Below are positions 50,908 to 60,064 of a stretch of DNA of 64,000 nt, one piece after another (positions within the stretch are counted from its first letter, which is position 1; every line of letters starts with the position of its first letter). A program made the position numbers and the translations under genes. Under the pieces are notes generated by a model. It made no database searches, was not told where the DNA came from, and worked only from the letters and a program-made list of their open reading frames with translations. Origin of the DNA: Elusimicrobiales bacterium (GTDB lineage: Bacteria > Elusimicrobiota > Elusimicrobia > Elusimicrobiales > UBA9959); contig JAQTZB010000001.1 of NCBI GenBank assembly GCA_028688015.1, positions 661,663-725,662 on the forward strand, given 5' to 3'.

Positions 50908-51197
50908 TGCTTGGCCTTGTCTATGCTTTCCGGGGTGTCGAGCGTGGAAATTATCAGCACCGGCGTATGGCGCATTATGTTGTCGCGCATCAGCGCGTTG
51001 CACACGTCGTAGCCGTTGAGCTTGGGGAGCAGCAGGTCCAGGAGTATCAGGTCGGGCCTTTCGCGACGGGCGAGGGCCAGGCCGCTCACCCCGTCCGCGG
51101 CGTGCAGCACCGTGTATCCCTCGGCCGCCAGCACGTCCTTGAGCACGCCGGAGGCGGCTTTGCTGTCCTCTATCATCACTATCTTTCTCGGGGTCAC
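50823..51197 (-). CDS. Single-domain response regulator (CheY-like)
   Basis: A 124-residue receiver domain with no output domain. The acidic pair is E10/D11 in VMIEDSKAA, the phosphorylated Asp is D54 in LILLDLLLPK, and the conserved Lys is in FMKKPYN near 105. Translation starts at GTG (51197), overlapping the carbonic anhydrase stop codon. Such stand-alone receivers relay phosphate or bind partners directly; no histidine kinase is nearby. It overlaps the glycosylase gene start region by 85 nt if that ATG is used. Confidence 0.9.
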   Translation of the reverse strand: MTPRKIVMIEDSKAASGVLKDVLAAEGYTVLHAADGVSGLALARRERPDLILLDLLLPKLNGYDVCNALMRDNIMRHTPVLIISTLDTPESIDKAKQCGARNFMKKPYNLDDLLREIKRLLPKE

Positions 51198-51706
51198 CTG
51201 GCGCCGCCTTTGGCATAATAGCCGGCCAGCAGGATATAATCTTTCTCCGACCTTTCCAAGCCGGCGCATTCCTCCGGCGTCAACTCGCGCTTGACCTTGC
51301 CGGGCGCGCCCATCACCATGCTGCGCGCAGGTATTTTGGAGCCGGGCGTGACCACCGCGCCCGCCGCGATGACACAATACTCGCCGATCTCGCAATCCAT
51401 GACCACGGCGCCCATGCCTACCAGCGTGTGCGCCCCCACGACCGAGCCGTGGATGATGGCGGAATGACCGACGGTAACGCCCTCTCCTATCAGCACGGGC
51501 TTGTCCTTGTTGGGATGCAGCACGGCCAGGTCCTGGATATTGGTGCCTCGGCCTATCTCTATGCGGTCCACATCGCCGCGGATCACTGCCCCCGGCCATA
51601 CCGAAACCTTGTCGGCGAGCCTGACCTTGCCTATCAGGCAGGCGGAGGGATGGGCCCAGGCTCCGGCGTGCACTTCGGGTACTGCACCCATGAATTCCTC
51701 TGTCAT
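51194..51706 (-). CDS. Gamma-class carbonic anhydrase family protein
   Basis: A 170-residue left-handed beta-helix protein of the gamma carbonic anhydrase (YrdA/PaaY) family, recognisable by the hexapeptide pattern (VSVWPGAVIRGDVDRIEIGRG, shown in two parts VWPGAVIRG and DVDRIEIG) and metal His residues in LHPNKDKP, VTVGHSAIIHG. Many members have carbonic anhydrase activity, others are acyltransferase-like, and activity cannot be told from sequence alone. It lies in a run of overlapping genes between the flippase-like protein and the response regulator. Confidence 0.9.
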   Translation of the reverse strand: MTEEFMGAVPEVHAGAWAHPSACLIGKVRLADKVSVWPGAVIRGDVDRIEIGRGTNIQDLAVLHPNKDKPVLIGEGVTVGHSAIIHGSVVGAHTLVGMGAVVMDCEIGEYCVIAAGAVVTPGSKIPARSMVMGAPGKVKRELTPEECAGLERSEKDYILLAGYYAKGGAR

Positions 51707-52758
51707 TTCACTCCCCTCCCGTGGCGGTAATGCTCGGTGGCCTTGGGTTCGGTGGCGTGCAGCCCCCAGTAAATAAAGACGCTGGCGAAGGCCGGCAGCA
51801 GGTAATAGAAGAGCCGGAACAGCAGGCTGGCCGTCAGTGCCTGCGCCACCGGGACGCCCATACCGGAGAACGCGGCCGTCATCGCGGCCTCCATGGCCCC
51901 CAAACCGCCCGGCAGGATGGGAATAATGGTCATGAGCATGCCGAAGGCGAAGCCGGCTATCAGCGTGGTGGCCCCGAGGGACACGCCCACGGCCTTAAAA
52001 GCGAAGTAGAGTATGAGGATATTGCTGACCCAGTCGCAGAAAACGTAGCCGATCACCTTGGGCAGCTCGAACTTGCGCCCGTGGATGGTGCGGATCCCCT
52101 CGTCGAGCTGGCGCTCGAACTTCTGGAAGTTCTCGTGGGGGATCTCCTTCTTGGAGAAGAAATAGATAACGTGGTTCACCGCCACGAACATGCGTCGCGC
52201 CCAGGCCTCGCGCAGTTCGTGGTGGAAGAACAGCAGCGTCAGGCCAAAGGCGAAGCCCAGCACGGCGGCCACGCCTATCAGCGCCTCGATCATGCTCTTG
52301 TTGAACTCAGGGGTCTGCAGGAACTGCAGCACCGCCCCCTCCACCACTATAAGAGCCAGCGCCAGGTAGATCAGCACGGTGATCACCACGGAAGAGGTGA
52401 CGCTGGCGCCGTACGGCACCTTGCGCTTGCCCAGCAGGTGGGCGCGGGTGGCGAAGCCGCTGATGCCGCCGGAGGAAACGAAATAGTTCACCGTGGTGGA
52501 AACGAAAGCTATCCCGGCCGTCTCCAGGAAGGGCATCCGGATGCCGAGGATGCGCAGTACCTCCCACAGCGTAAGGCCCATGAAGGTATAACTCGAGACC
52601 GCGAAACCGACCGACAGGAGCAGCCACCGCGGGTTGGAGTTGCGGAGGGTATCGGCCATTGCGCCCAGGTTGGGGTAGATGAGCCAGAGCAGGATGGCAA
52701 GGGACAGCCCGACGGGGGCGTACAGTGCCAGTTTTTTGCGGGCGGAGACCTGTTTCAT
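51703..52758 (-). CDS. Lysylphosphatidylglycerol synthase TM-domain/flippase-like protein
   Basis: A 351-residue polytopic membrane protein of the UPF0104/LPG_synthase_TM family, which includes the N-terminal flippase domain of MprF and AglD-like proteins. The typical VSTTVNYFVSSGGISGFATR stretch is near residue 86 and the IPILPGGLGAMEAAMTAAFS motif near 288. About eight TM segments are visible. No catalytic domain is attached, so it is most likely a lipid or isoprenoid-glycolipid translocase. The ATG at 52758 is 68 nt from the divergent nadB. Confidence 0.85.
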   Translation of the reverse strand: MKQVSARKKLALYAPVGLSLAILLWLIYPNLGAMADTLRNSNPRWLLLSVGFAVSSYTFMGLTLWEVLRILGIRMPFLETAGIAFVSTTVNYFVSSGGISGFATRAHLLGKRKVPYGASVTSSVVITVLIYLALALIVVEGAVLQFLQTPEFNKSMIEALIGVAAVLGFAFGLTLLFFHHELREAWARRMFVAVNHVIYFFSKKEIPHENFQKFERQLDEGIRTIHGRKFELPKVIGYVFCDWVSNILILYFAFKAVGVSLGATTLIAGFAFGMLMTIIPILPGGLGAMEAAMTAAFSGMGVPVAQALTASLLFRLFYYLLPAFASVFIYWGLHATEPKATEHYRHGRGVK

Positions 52759-52762
52759 AATT

Positions 52763-52771
52763 TGATAAAAT
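52763..52771 (+). promoter_or_regulatory. Extended -10 promoter for nadB
   Basis: TGA-TAAAAT in the divergent gap before nadB, about 56 nt from the ATG at 52827. No -35 box is apparent. The long GC-rich 5' leader contains no obvious riboswitch. Placement is tentative because the gap also serves the opposite gene. Confidence 0.4.
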
Positions 52772-52826
52772 TAGTTTATATTATTCTGCGCGGCTAGGCA
52801 AAGGCCGCCCGCGCCAGCCTGACAAT

Positions 52827-54422
52827 ATGCCCATATACCGGTTCGATTTCCTGGTGGTCGGCAGCGGCGCCGCCGGCCTGCTGGCCGCGCACAAGCTGGC
52901 CCGCTCCGGTCGGGTGGCCGTGCTGACCAAGCGCGACCCCGAGATCTCCAACACCAACCTCGCGCAGGGCGGCCTCGCGGCCGTCACGGCGCCCAACGAC
53001 AGCTTCGACCTGCACATCGCGGATACCCTGCGCACCGGCGCCGGGCTCTCGGACCAGCGCATAGTGCGCCTTGCCGTCAGCGAGGGCCCCGCCCGCGTGC
53101 AGGAGCTGCTGGAGCTCGGCACCAGCTTCAGCGCCAGGAACGGCGCCTTCGAACTGGGGCTCGAGGGCGGCCATTCCCGGCGGCGCGTGCTGCACGCCGC
53201 CGACTCCACCGGGCGCGAGATAGAGCGCGCGCTGCTGGCGGCCTGCCGGGCCGACAGGAACATCACTTTCTTCCCCCGCTTTTCAGCCGTGGACCTGATC
53301 CTGGCCAGCCGCCCCGCGCGCGTGAAGCCGAAGGGCAACCGCTGCCTGGGCGTCTACGCGCTCGAGGAGGCCACCGGCAAGGTGCGCAGCTTCCTGGCCC
53401 CCGTCACCGTGCTGGCCTCGGGCGGCGCAGGCAAGGTCTACCGCTACACCTCCAACCCGGACGTCACCACCGGCGACGGGATGGCCATGGCCTATCGCGC
53501 CGGCCTCGAGCTGGTCAACATGGAGTTCGTGCAGTTCCACCCGACGTGCCTCTACCACCCGCAGGCCAAGTCCTTCCTGATCTCGGAGGCCCTGCGCGGA
53601 GAAGGCGGCATCCTGCGCGACGCCGCGGGCCGCGCCTTCATGAAGGATTACTCCCGCTACCAGGAGCTGGCCCCCCGCGACATCGTGGCCCGCGCGATAG
53701 ACTCCGAGCTCAAGCGCACCGGCGCCGACCACGCCTTCCTGGACATGACGCACCTGAAACCGGCTTTCCTGCGCAAGCGCTTCCCCATGATCCACGCCAA
53801 GTGCCTCTCGCTCGGCATCGACATGACAAAGACCCCTATCCCCGTGGTGCCGGCCGCACATTTCTTCTGCGGCGGCGTGCGCTCCGACGACCGCGGCCGC
53901 ACCGCGCTGCCGGGCCTCTTCGCCGTCGGCGAGGTGGCGCATACCGGCCTGCACGGCGCCAACCGCCTGGCCTCCAACTCCCTGCTCGAGGCCTGCGTTT
54001 TCGCGCACCGGGCCGCCGGGGCCGCCCTGGAAGCGCGGGCGGTCCGCTCCTCCGCCGTCAGGCCCGCTCCGTGGACCACCGGCAACGCCCGGCCGTCAGA
54101 CGAGGCCGTCATCATCAAGCACAACTGGGACGAGATCCGCACGCTGATGTGGAACTACGTGGGCATCGTGCGCAGCGACAAGCGCCTGGCGCGCGCCAGC
54201 GGCCGCATGAAACTGATCTCGGCCGAGATCGTAAAGTATTACTGGGATTTCCTGCTCACCCGCGACCTGCTGGAACTGCGCAACATCGCCTGTCTGGCCG
54301 ACGTGATCATCCGCTCGGCCCGGTCCCGCAAGGAGAGCCGCGGCCTGCACTACACCGTGGATTATCCCAAACCGTCGGATAAGTTCCTGAAGCCCACCGT
54401 AACGGACCGTTACGGAAAGTAG
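52827..54422 (+). CDS. nadB: L-aspartate oxidase
   Basis: A 531-residue FAD enzyme that oxidises L-aspartate to iminoaspartate, the first step of NAD synthesis. The FAD loop is VVGSGAAGLLAAHKLA at the N-terminus, SNTNLAQGGLAAV near residue 48, and the succinate dehydrogenase-like active-site Arg in HTGLHGANRLASNSLLEA near 380. LVNMEFVQFHPTCLYHP near 230 is family-typical. Length and motifs fit NadB better than SdhA or fumarate reductase. NadA and NadC are not in the window. It precedes uvrA by 5 nt. Confidence 0.93.
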   Translation: MPIYRFDFLVVGSGAAGLLAAHKLARSGRVAVLTKRDPEISNTNLAQGGLAAVTAPNDSFDLHIADTLRTGAGLSDQRIVRLAVSEGPARVQELLELGTSFSARNGAFELGLEGGHSRRRVLHAADSTGREIERALLAACRADRNITFFPRFSAVDLILASRPARVKPKGNRCLGVYALEEATGKVRSFLAPVTVLASGGAGKVYRYTSNPDVTTGDGMAMAYRAGLELVNMEFVQFHPTCLYHPQAKSFLISEALRGEGGILRDAAGRAFMKDYSRYQELAPRDIVARAIDSELKRTGADHAFLDMTHLKPAFLRKRFPMIHAKCLSLGIDMTKTPIPVVPAAHFFCGGVRSDDRGRTALPGLFAVGEVAHTGLHGANRLASNSLLEACVFAHRAAGAALEARAVRSSAVRPAPWTTGNARPSDEAVIIKHNWDEIRTLMWNYVGIVRSDKRLARASGRMKLISAEIVKYYWDFLLTRDLLELRNIACLADVIIRSARSRKESRGLHYTVDYPKPSDKFLKPTVTDRYGK

Positions 54423-54427
54423 CCACC

Positions 54428-57244
54428 ATGGATAAGATCAAGATCAGCGGCGCCCGCTCGCATAACCTCAAGAACCTCAGCCTGGAGATCCCCAAGAACC
54501 GGCTGGTGGTCATCACGGGCCTGTCCGGCTCCGGCAAATCCACGCTGGCGTTCGACACGGTCTACGCCGAGGGGCAGCGCCGCTACGTGGAGTCCCTCTC
54601 GGCTTACGCCCGCCAGTTCCTGGAGCAGATGGACAAGCCCGACGTGGACTCCATCGAGGGCCTCTCCCCGGCCATCGCCATCCAGCAGCACCATCCGTCC
54701 AAGAACCCGCGCTCCACGGTAGGCACCGTCACCGAGATCTACGACTATCTGCGACTCCTCTTCGCCAAGGCCGGACGGCCGCACTGCCCGTCCTGCCGCA
54801 AGCCCATAAAGGCCTGGTCCGCCCAGGGCATCACCGCAGAGGTGCTGGCCAGGTCCGCCGGCAGGAAAGTCCGCATCCTGGCGCCGCTGGTGCGCGGCCA
54901 CAGCGGCACCTACGAGGAGCTCTTCTCCCGCCTGAAGAAAGCGGGCTTCACCAGGGCCAAGGTGGACGGCAAGTTCTGCCAGCTCGAAGCGCCGCCTCCC
55001 CTCAAGCGCTACGTGAAACACGACATCGACCTCTTCGTGGACGAGTTCACCGTTTCCCCCTCGGACCGCGAGCGGCTGGCCGAGGCCGTGGAGCTGGCGC
55101 TGGCCCAGTCCAAGGGCCTGCTGGCCGTGGAGGACCCGGCCGGCAAGTCGTCGGTGCTCTACAGCGAGAAGAACGCCTGCCCGACCTGCGGCACCAGCTT
55201 TCCGGAGCTCGAGCCGCGCCTGTTCTCGTTCAACTCCCCCCACGGGGCCTGCCAGGAATGCGACGGCCTCGGCATAAAGATAGAGATCGATCCCGACCTC
55301 GTGGTGCCAGACAAAGCCAAGTCGGTCAACGACGGGGCGCTGGAAGCCTGGGCCAACCCGGTCACCACCCGCACGCACCGCTGGAAGGGCTCCTGGTCCG
55401 GCTACTACGCCGATATGCTCAAGACAGCGGCGGAGGCTAACGGCATAGATCTGGACGCCCCTTGGAAGGACCTGCCCAAGGCCCACCGCGAGATGCTGCT
55501 GAACGGCGTGGGTGACTTCGAGGGCGTGGTGACCAACCTCAAGCGCCGCCACACCGAGAGCGAATCCGATTTCGTCAAGGAAGAGATCTATACTAAGTTC
55601 ATGCAGGAGACGGTCTGCCCTTCCTGCAAAGGGCTGCGGCTCAAGCCGGAAGCCCTGAGCGTGATCGTGGACGGCCGGAACATAGCGCAGATGGCGGCGC
55701 TGCCCATAGCGGCCGCGCTGAAGGCCATGGCCGCCCCGGAGCTGACCGAGACCGAAAGGACTATCGCCCGCCTTATCCTCAAGGAGATAAATTCCCGTCT
55801 GAACTTCCTCAACGACGTGGGCCTCGGCTACATCTCCATGGACCGCCGCTCGGAAACTCTCTCGGGCGGCGAGGCGCAGCGCATCCAGCTGGCCACGCAA
55901 ATCGGCTCCGGCCTGACCGGCGTGCTCTACGTGCTCGACGAACCGACGATAGGCCTGCACCAGCGCGACAACGCCAAGCTGATCAACACCCTCAAGTCGC
56001 TGCGCGACATCGGCAACACGCTGCTGGTCGTGGAGCACGATGAGGCGGTCATCCGCGGCGCCGACCATGTCATAGACCTCGGCCCGGGGGCGGGCCTGGC
56101 CGGCGGGTATATCGTGGCGCAGGGCACCCCGGCCGAGATCGTTAAGAATAAGAAGTCGGTCACCGGCCCCTTCCTCAGCGGCGAGCGTTCCACCACCGTG
56201 GCCCGCGAACAGCGCCGCCACACCGGCAAATTCCTGGAATTCACGGGCGCTAAGCAGTTCAACCTGAAGGATATCGACGTGAAGATCCCTCTGGGACTGT
56301 TCGTCAGCATCTGCGGCGTCTCCGGCTCCGGCAAGTCAACGCTGCTCTACGAGATCGTCTACAAGGCCCTGGCGCGCGAACTCTACAAGTCCAAGGAAGC
56401 CCCGGGCGCCTTCCGCTCCATGAAGGGCGCTGCCCAGATAGACAAGGTCATCATCGTGGACCAGTCCCCGATCGGCCGCACCCCGCGCTCCAACCCGTCC
56501 ACCTACAGCGGCGTCTTCAACCACATCCGCGACCTCTTCGCGCAGCTGCCCGAGGCCAAGCGCCGCGGCTACGAGCCCGGCCGCTTCTCGTTCAACGTCA
56601 AAGGCGGCCGCTGCGAGGCCTGTCAGGGCGACGGCACGATCAAGATCCAGATGCAGTTCCTGCCCGACGTCTACGTCAAGTGCGACGAATGCGGCGGCAA
56701 GCGCTTCAACGACGATACCCTGGCGGTCAAGTTCAAGGGAAAGAGCATCTCCGACGTACTGGAACTCTCGGTGGAGGAGGCGCGGGGCGTTTTTTCCGAA
56801 ATCCCGCGCATCTCTAAGATCCTCGCCACCATGAGCGAGGTCGGGTTGGACTACCTGAAGCTGGGCCAGAGCGCCACCACGCTGTCCGGCGGCGAGGCGC
56901 AGCGCCTGAAACTGGCTGAGCAGCTGGCCCGCCGCGCCACAGGCCGCACGCTCTACATTCTCGACGAGCCCACCACCGGTCTGCACTTCGCGGACGTCGA
57001 GAAGCTGCTCCAGGTCCTCCACCGCCTCTCCGAGGCCGGCAACACCGTGCTGGTGATAGAACACAATCTGGACGTCATCGCCGCTTCGGACTGGCTGATA
57101 GAGCTGGGTCCCGAGGGCGGCGACGCCGGCGGCCGGCTCGTTTTCTCCGGCCCCGTCTGCGACGTGCTCAAAGCCCGCGGCTCCCACACCGGCGCCTACC
57201 TCAAGGAGCACCTGGACCTGAAGCGGTCCGGCACCTGCGCATGA
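54428..57244 (+). CDS. uvrA: Excinuclease ABC subunit A
   Basis: A 938-residue damage-recognition ATPase of nucleotide excision repair. Walker A of the first ATPase is GLSGSGKSTL (31-40), the second is CGVSGSGKSTLL near 622. Zinc modules are CPTCGTSFPELEPRLFSFN and CEACQGDG ... CDECGGKRFND. The two ABC signatures are SGGEAQRIQLATQIG near 480 and LSGGEAQRLKLAEQL near 820. Full-length and typical. Its end overlaps the glycosyltransferase gene by 4 nt (ATGA), so repair and glycan genes are read together. Confidence 0.97.
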   Translation: MDKIKISGARSHNLKNLSLEIPKNRLVVITGLSGSGKSTLAFDTVYAEGQRRYVESLSAYARQFLEQMDKPDVDSIEGLSPAIAIQQHHPSKNPRSTVGTVTEIYDYLRLLFAKAGRPHCPSCRKPIKAWSAQGITAEVLARSAGRKVRILAPLVRGHSGTYEELFSRLKKAGFTRAKVDGKFCQLEAPPPLKRYVKHDIDLFVDEFTVSPSDRERLAEAVELALAQSKGLLAVEDPAGKSSVLYSEKNACPTCGTSFPELEPRLFSFNSPHGACQECDGLGIKIEIDPDLVVPDKAKSVNDGALEAWANPVTTRTHRWKGSWSGYYADMLKTAAEANGIDLDAPWKDLPKAHREMLLNGVGDFEGVVTNLKRRHTESESDFVKEEIYTKFMQETVCPSCKGLRLKPEALSVIVDGRNIAQMAALPIAAALKAMAAPELTETERTIARLILKEINSRLNFLNDVGLGYISMDRRSETLSGGEAQRIQLATQIGSGLTGVLYVLDEPTIGLHQRDNAKLINTLKSLRDIGNTLLVVEHDEAVIRGADHVIDLGPGAGLAGGYIVAQGTPAEIVKNKKSVTGPFLSGERSTTVAREQRRHTGKFLEFTGAKQFNLKDIDVKIPLGLFVSICGVSGSGKSTLLYEIVYKALARELYKSKEAPGAFRSMKGAAQIDKVIIVDQSPIGRTPRSNPSTYSGVFNHIRDLFAQLPEAKRRGYEPGRFSFNVKGGRCEACQGDGTIKIQMQFLPDVYVKCDECGGKRFNDDTLAVKFKGKSISDVLELSVEEARGVFSEIPRISKILATMSEVGLDYLKLGQSATTLSGGEAQRLKLAEQLARRATGRTLYILDEPTTGLHFADVEKLLQVLHRLSEAGNTVLVIEHNLDVIAASDWLIELGPEGGDAGGRLVFSGPVCDVLKARGSHTGAYLKEHLDLKRSGTCA

Positions 57245-58428
57245 GCCGGGTTCTGCTGGTGGCGCCGCGCTTTCCCTACCCCTCGCTCTCCGGCGGGGAG
57301 AAATGGGCCGCCTCGCTGGCCGCCGGCCTATCGGCGCGGCACGAGGTCTCGCTCTTCTCCTTCGCCGCGCCAGGCGCCGAAGCGCATCAGACGGCGCTGG
57401 CCATGACGCTGGAGGGCAGGCAGTTAAAAAAGATCTACCTGCTGCCAAGGCCCAGCGGCGCCGAGGCCCGCGGACTGCCGGCGCTGCCGGCCCTGTACTG
57501 GTCGGCCGCGGCAGCTGCCCGGCTGGGAGAAGCAGTCCGGGAAACGCGGGCCGAAGTGGTCCACATCCTTTTTTCAGAAATGGCCGGCTACGCCGGGGCG
57601 CTCCCGGCTGACCTTCCCGCCGTCTACACGGAAATAGACTCCAGCTACCTCTTCCCCTGGAAATATTACCTGCGCGAAACCGCCGGGCTTAAAGGCTTCT
57701 TCAAGCCGGGAGAGTTCTTCAAGGCCCGCGCCTATGCCCGCCGTTATTATCCCCGCTTCGACGCAGCCACCTCCATCACGGCCAGCGACGGGCGGGACAT
57801 AGAACCCTATCTTTCCGCCCCGCTGGCGGCCGTAACGCCCAACGCCGTGGCTGCGGCCGACTTCGTGCAGGGCCGGCCCGTTCAAAGGCGCGAGGGAGAG
57901 ATCCTTTTCCTCGGCCATTACCCGCATTACCCCAACGAAGACGCCGGCCTGCGGCTGGCCCGCCGCATTTTCCCGCTGGTCAAGGCGGAGCGCCCCGGCG
58001 CCTCCCTCACCCTGGCCGGCTCCTGTCCGACGGAAGTGGTGAAAGCCCTGGCCGGCGCCGACATAGCAGTTCCCGGCACAGCGGCGGACATCAGGCCCTT
58101 CCTCTGGCGGGCACAGGTCTTTGCCGCACCGGTGCGCTACGGCCTGGGGACCAAGGGCAAGATCCTCGAAGCTTTCGCCGCCGGCCTGCCGGTCGTGGCT
58201 TCGCGCGAGGCCGCGGCCAGCGTGGAAGCCGCGGAGCCGGGGCGGCACCTGCTCTCCGCCGCCTCCGACCGCGACTTCGCGCAGAAAACGGCGCTGCTGC
58301 TGGGCGACGCCGCCCTGCGCGCCCGCCTGGCGGACGCGGCGCTGGAACTCGTAAAGAAAAGCTACGCTTTTGACTCGGTAGTGGCGGCCGTGTCGGGGGT
58401 TTACGGGAAGGTGCTGCATGGCCGCTGA
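57241..58428 (+). CDS. GT4-family glycosyltransferase
   Basis: A 395-residue GT-B glycosyltransferase with an N-terminal Gly-rich acceptor loop (PYPSLSGGEKWAASLAAGL) and the donor-site segment YGLGTKGKILEAFAAGLPVVAS near residue 300 containing the conserved Glu (…KILEAFAAG). A GHYPHYPNEDAG segment near 222 is usual in this branch (often found with sugar-transferring proteins of surface-polymer clusters). The sugar is unknown. It overlaps the radical SAM gene by 11 nt. Confidence 0.87.
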   Translation: MSRVLLVAPRFPYPSLSGGEKWAASLAAGLSARHEVSLFSFAAPGAEAHQTALAMTLEGRQLKKIYLLPRPSGAEARGLPALPALYWSAAAAARLGEAVRETRAEVVHILFSEMAGYAGALPADLPAVYTEIDSSYLFPWKYYLRETAGLKGFFKPGEFFKARAYARRYYPRFDAATSITASDGRDIEPYLSAPLAAVTPNAVAAADFVQGRPVQRREGEILFLGHYPHYPNEDAGLRLARRIFPLVKAERPGASLTLAGSCPTEVVKALAGADIAVPGTAADIRPFLWRAQVFAAPVRYGLGTKGKILEAFAAGLPVVASREAAASVEAAEPGRHLLSAASDRDFAQKTALLLGDAALRARLADAALELVKKSYAFDSVVAAVSGVYGKVLHGR

Positions 58429-59281
58429 AGCCCTGCACCTGGAGTTGCTCCATGCCTGCCCGAGCGCCTGCCTGGCCTGCGACCACAGGAGCGCCGGCCA
58501 GGCCCGCCTGTCCGCGGACGCGCTCGGCCCGCTTTTCTGCTCCCCGCGCTTCAAAGACCTGCGCCTGGTTTCTTTCTCCGGCGGCGAGCCGTTGCTGCAC
58601 CCTGAGTTGGGCGCGATAATTGAAAAGGCGGGCGCTGCTTTCCCCGCCGCGGCGCTGGTTCTCCTCTCCAGCCTTTACGACGGAGGGAAAGCCCTTGCGC
58701 TGCTGCGCTCGCTCCCGCCCCGCACGCTGACGCGCCTGCACCTGGGCTCTTCGCTGGACGGCCCCGCGCCCCTGCACGACAAAGCGCGCGGCCGCCCCGG
58801 TGCTTTCGCCGCCCTGGCGGGGGCCCACGCCGCGATAAAGAAAGAATTCCCGCGCCTTTCCACCGGCTTCACCTTTACCGCCACGCGCCTGAACGCCGGC
58901 AGCTTTTACGAGACCTGGCTGGAGGCAAAAAAGCTGGGCGCGCCGCTCGGCCTGCAGTTCCTGGTGCCGAACGCCAATACCACCGGGCTGGAGCTCCGGG
59001 CCGCCGATAAGAAGGCGCTGACCGCCGGGCTCAAGGCCGTCCTCGCAAAGGCCCCCTCCGCCAACCTCGCCGCGGCGCTGGATTTCCTGGCCGGCAAACC
59101 GGCGCCCGGCCCTTGCGGCGCGGGGACGACTTTCTACCTGCTCGCCCCGGAAGGCCTGTTCTACCTCTGTCCTTTCCACAAGGACATAATCGCCCCGCCC
59201 GGCGGCGAACAGACCCTGCGCCGCCGCCTCCCCCCCGCCTCCCCGTCGTGCGGGGCCTGTTTCCTGCGCTGCGCGCGCTAA
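58418..59281 (+). CDS. Radical SAM protein
   Basis: A 287-residue radical SAM protein with C14-C18-C21 in ACPSACLACD near the N-terminus and FSGGEPLLHPEL near residue 50 for SAM binding. The C-terminus has the Cys cluster CGAG ... LCPFHKD ... CGACFLRC, resembling a short SPASM/twitch region that would hold an auxiliary FeS cluster. Such enzymes modify peptides or carry out sugar and other chemistry. The neighbours (GT4, ABC exporter) make a role in surface-polymer or peptide-natural-product modification plausible. No precursor peptide is seen. Confidence 0.82.
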   Translation: MAAEALHLELLHACPSACLACDHRSAGQARLSADALGPLFCSPRFKDLRLVSFSGGEPLLHPELGAIIEKAGAAFPAAALVLLSSLYDGGKALALLRSLPPRTLTRLHLGSSLDGPAPLHDKARGRPGAFAALAGAHAAIKKEFPRLSTGFTFTATRLNAGSFYETWLEAKKLGAPLGLQFLVPNANTTGLELRAADKKALTAGLKAVLAKAPSANLAAALDFLAGKPAPGPCGAGTTFYLLAPEGLFYLCPFHKDIIAPPGGEQTLRRRLPPASPSCGACFLRCAR

Positions 59282-59292
59282 CGCCGGGGCTT

Positions 59293-59301
59293 TGATATAA
59301 T
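59293..59301 (+). promoter_or_regulatory. Extended -10 promoter of the ABC exporter operon
   Basis: TGA-TATAAT, a perfect extended -10 element, ends 7 nt before the ATG at 59309, leaving no room for a ribosome binding site. The mRNA should be leaderless. Confidence 0.6.
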
Positions 59302-59308
59302 CTTAACT

Positions 59309-60064
59309 ATGAAGCGCGGGGATCTAGGCAAACTTTTTGCGTTGGCGCGGGCCGAGTGGCGGCTGCGGCAGCAGAGCACTTTTCTCGGCTTCCTGTGGAC
59401 GCTGCTCAACCCGGCCCTGATGTTCGCCGTGCTCTACGGGCTGTTCGTTAAATGGCTTGGCCGCGCGCAGGGAGACTACGCGGTCTTCCTGCTGATAGGC
59501 CTCGTCGAGTGGAACTTCTTCGCTTCGGCCACCTCCTACGCGCTCTCGAGCCTGCTGCGCCGCGGGCCGCTGCTCAAAAGCTACCCGCTGCCGCTCGAAG
59601 TCCCCGTGCTTGCCTCCGTGCTGAGCGTCTATTTCTCCCACCTGCTCGAGCTCGCCGCCCTGGGCGCTATCCTCGCCGCCTTCCAGTCTCCGCCTTCCTT
59701 TCCCTGGCTCTGGGTCCTTGTCCTCGACCTGGCCTACCTCGCCCTGGCCGCGGGCGCGGGCCTCTTCCTCGCCGGGCTCTTCGTTTTCTTCTCCGACCTG
59801 GAGCGCATCTGGACCCTCGCCCTTACCGCCGGCTTTTTCCTGACCCCGGTCTTCTACCCGCTTTCAGTGCTGGCGCCGGATAAAGGCGCGCTGCTCGGCT
59901 ACAGCCCGCTCACCGCCGTCATAGAAAGCGCGCGCCTGGCCTTCTCCGGCTCGGCCCCCAGGCCGGAAGCCCTTGGTCTCACGGCGCTCTGGGCCGCCGC
60001 CGCTTTGACCGCGGGCTTCGCGCTGCTGCGCTTCAAGCGGCGGGCCATAGGGGACGCGCTATGA
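59309..60064 (+). CDS. ABC-2 type polysaccharide exporter permease (Wzm-like)
   Basis: A 251-residue membrane protein with six hydrophobic segments and an amphipathic N-terminal part (FALARAEWRLRQQSTFLGFLW, shown as RAEWRLRQQ and FLGFLWTLLNP) as in the permeases of O-antigen, capsule and teichoic acid export (ABC2_membrane). It overlaps the ATPase gene by 4 nt (ATGA), so the two make one transporter. The cargo is unknown; GT4 and radical SAM genes lie just upstream. Confidence 0.88.
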   Translation: MKRGDLGKLFALARAEWRLRQQSTFLGFLWTLLNPALMFAVLYGLFVKWLGRAQGDYAVFLLIGLVEWNFFASATSYALSSLLRRGPLLKSYPLPLEVPVLASVLSVYFSHLLELAALGAILAAFQSPPSFPWLWVLVLDLAYLALAAGAGLFLAGLFVFFSDLERIWTLALTAGFFLTPVFYPLSVLAPDKGALLGYSPLTAVIESARLAFSGSAPRPEALGLTALWAAAALTAGFALLRFKRRAIGDAL

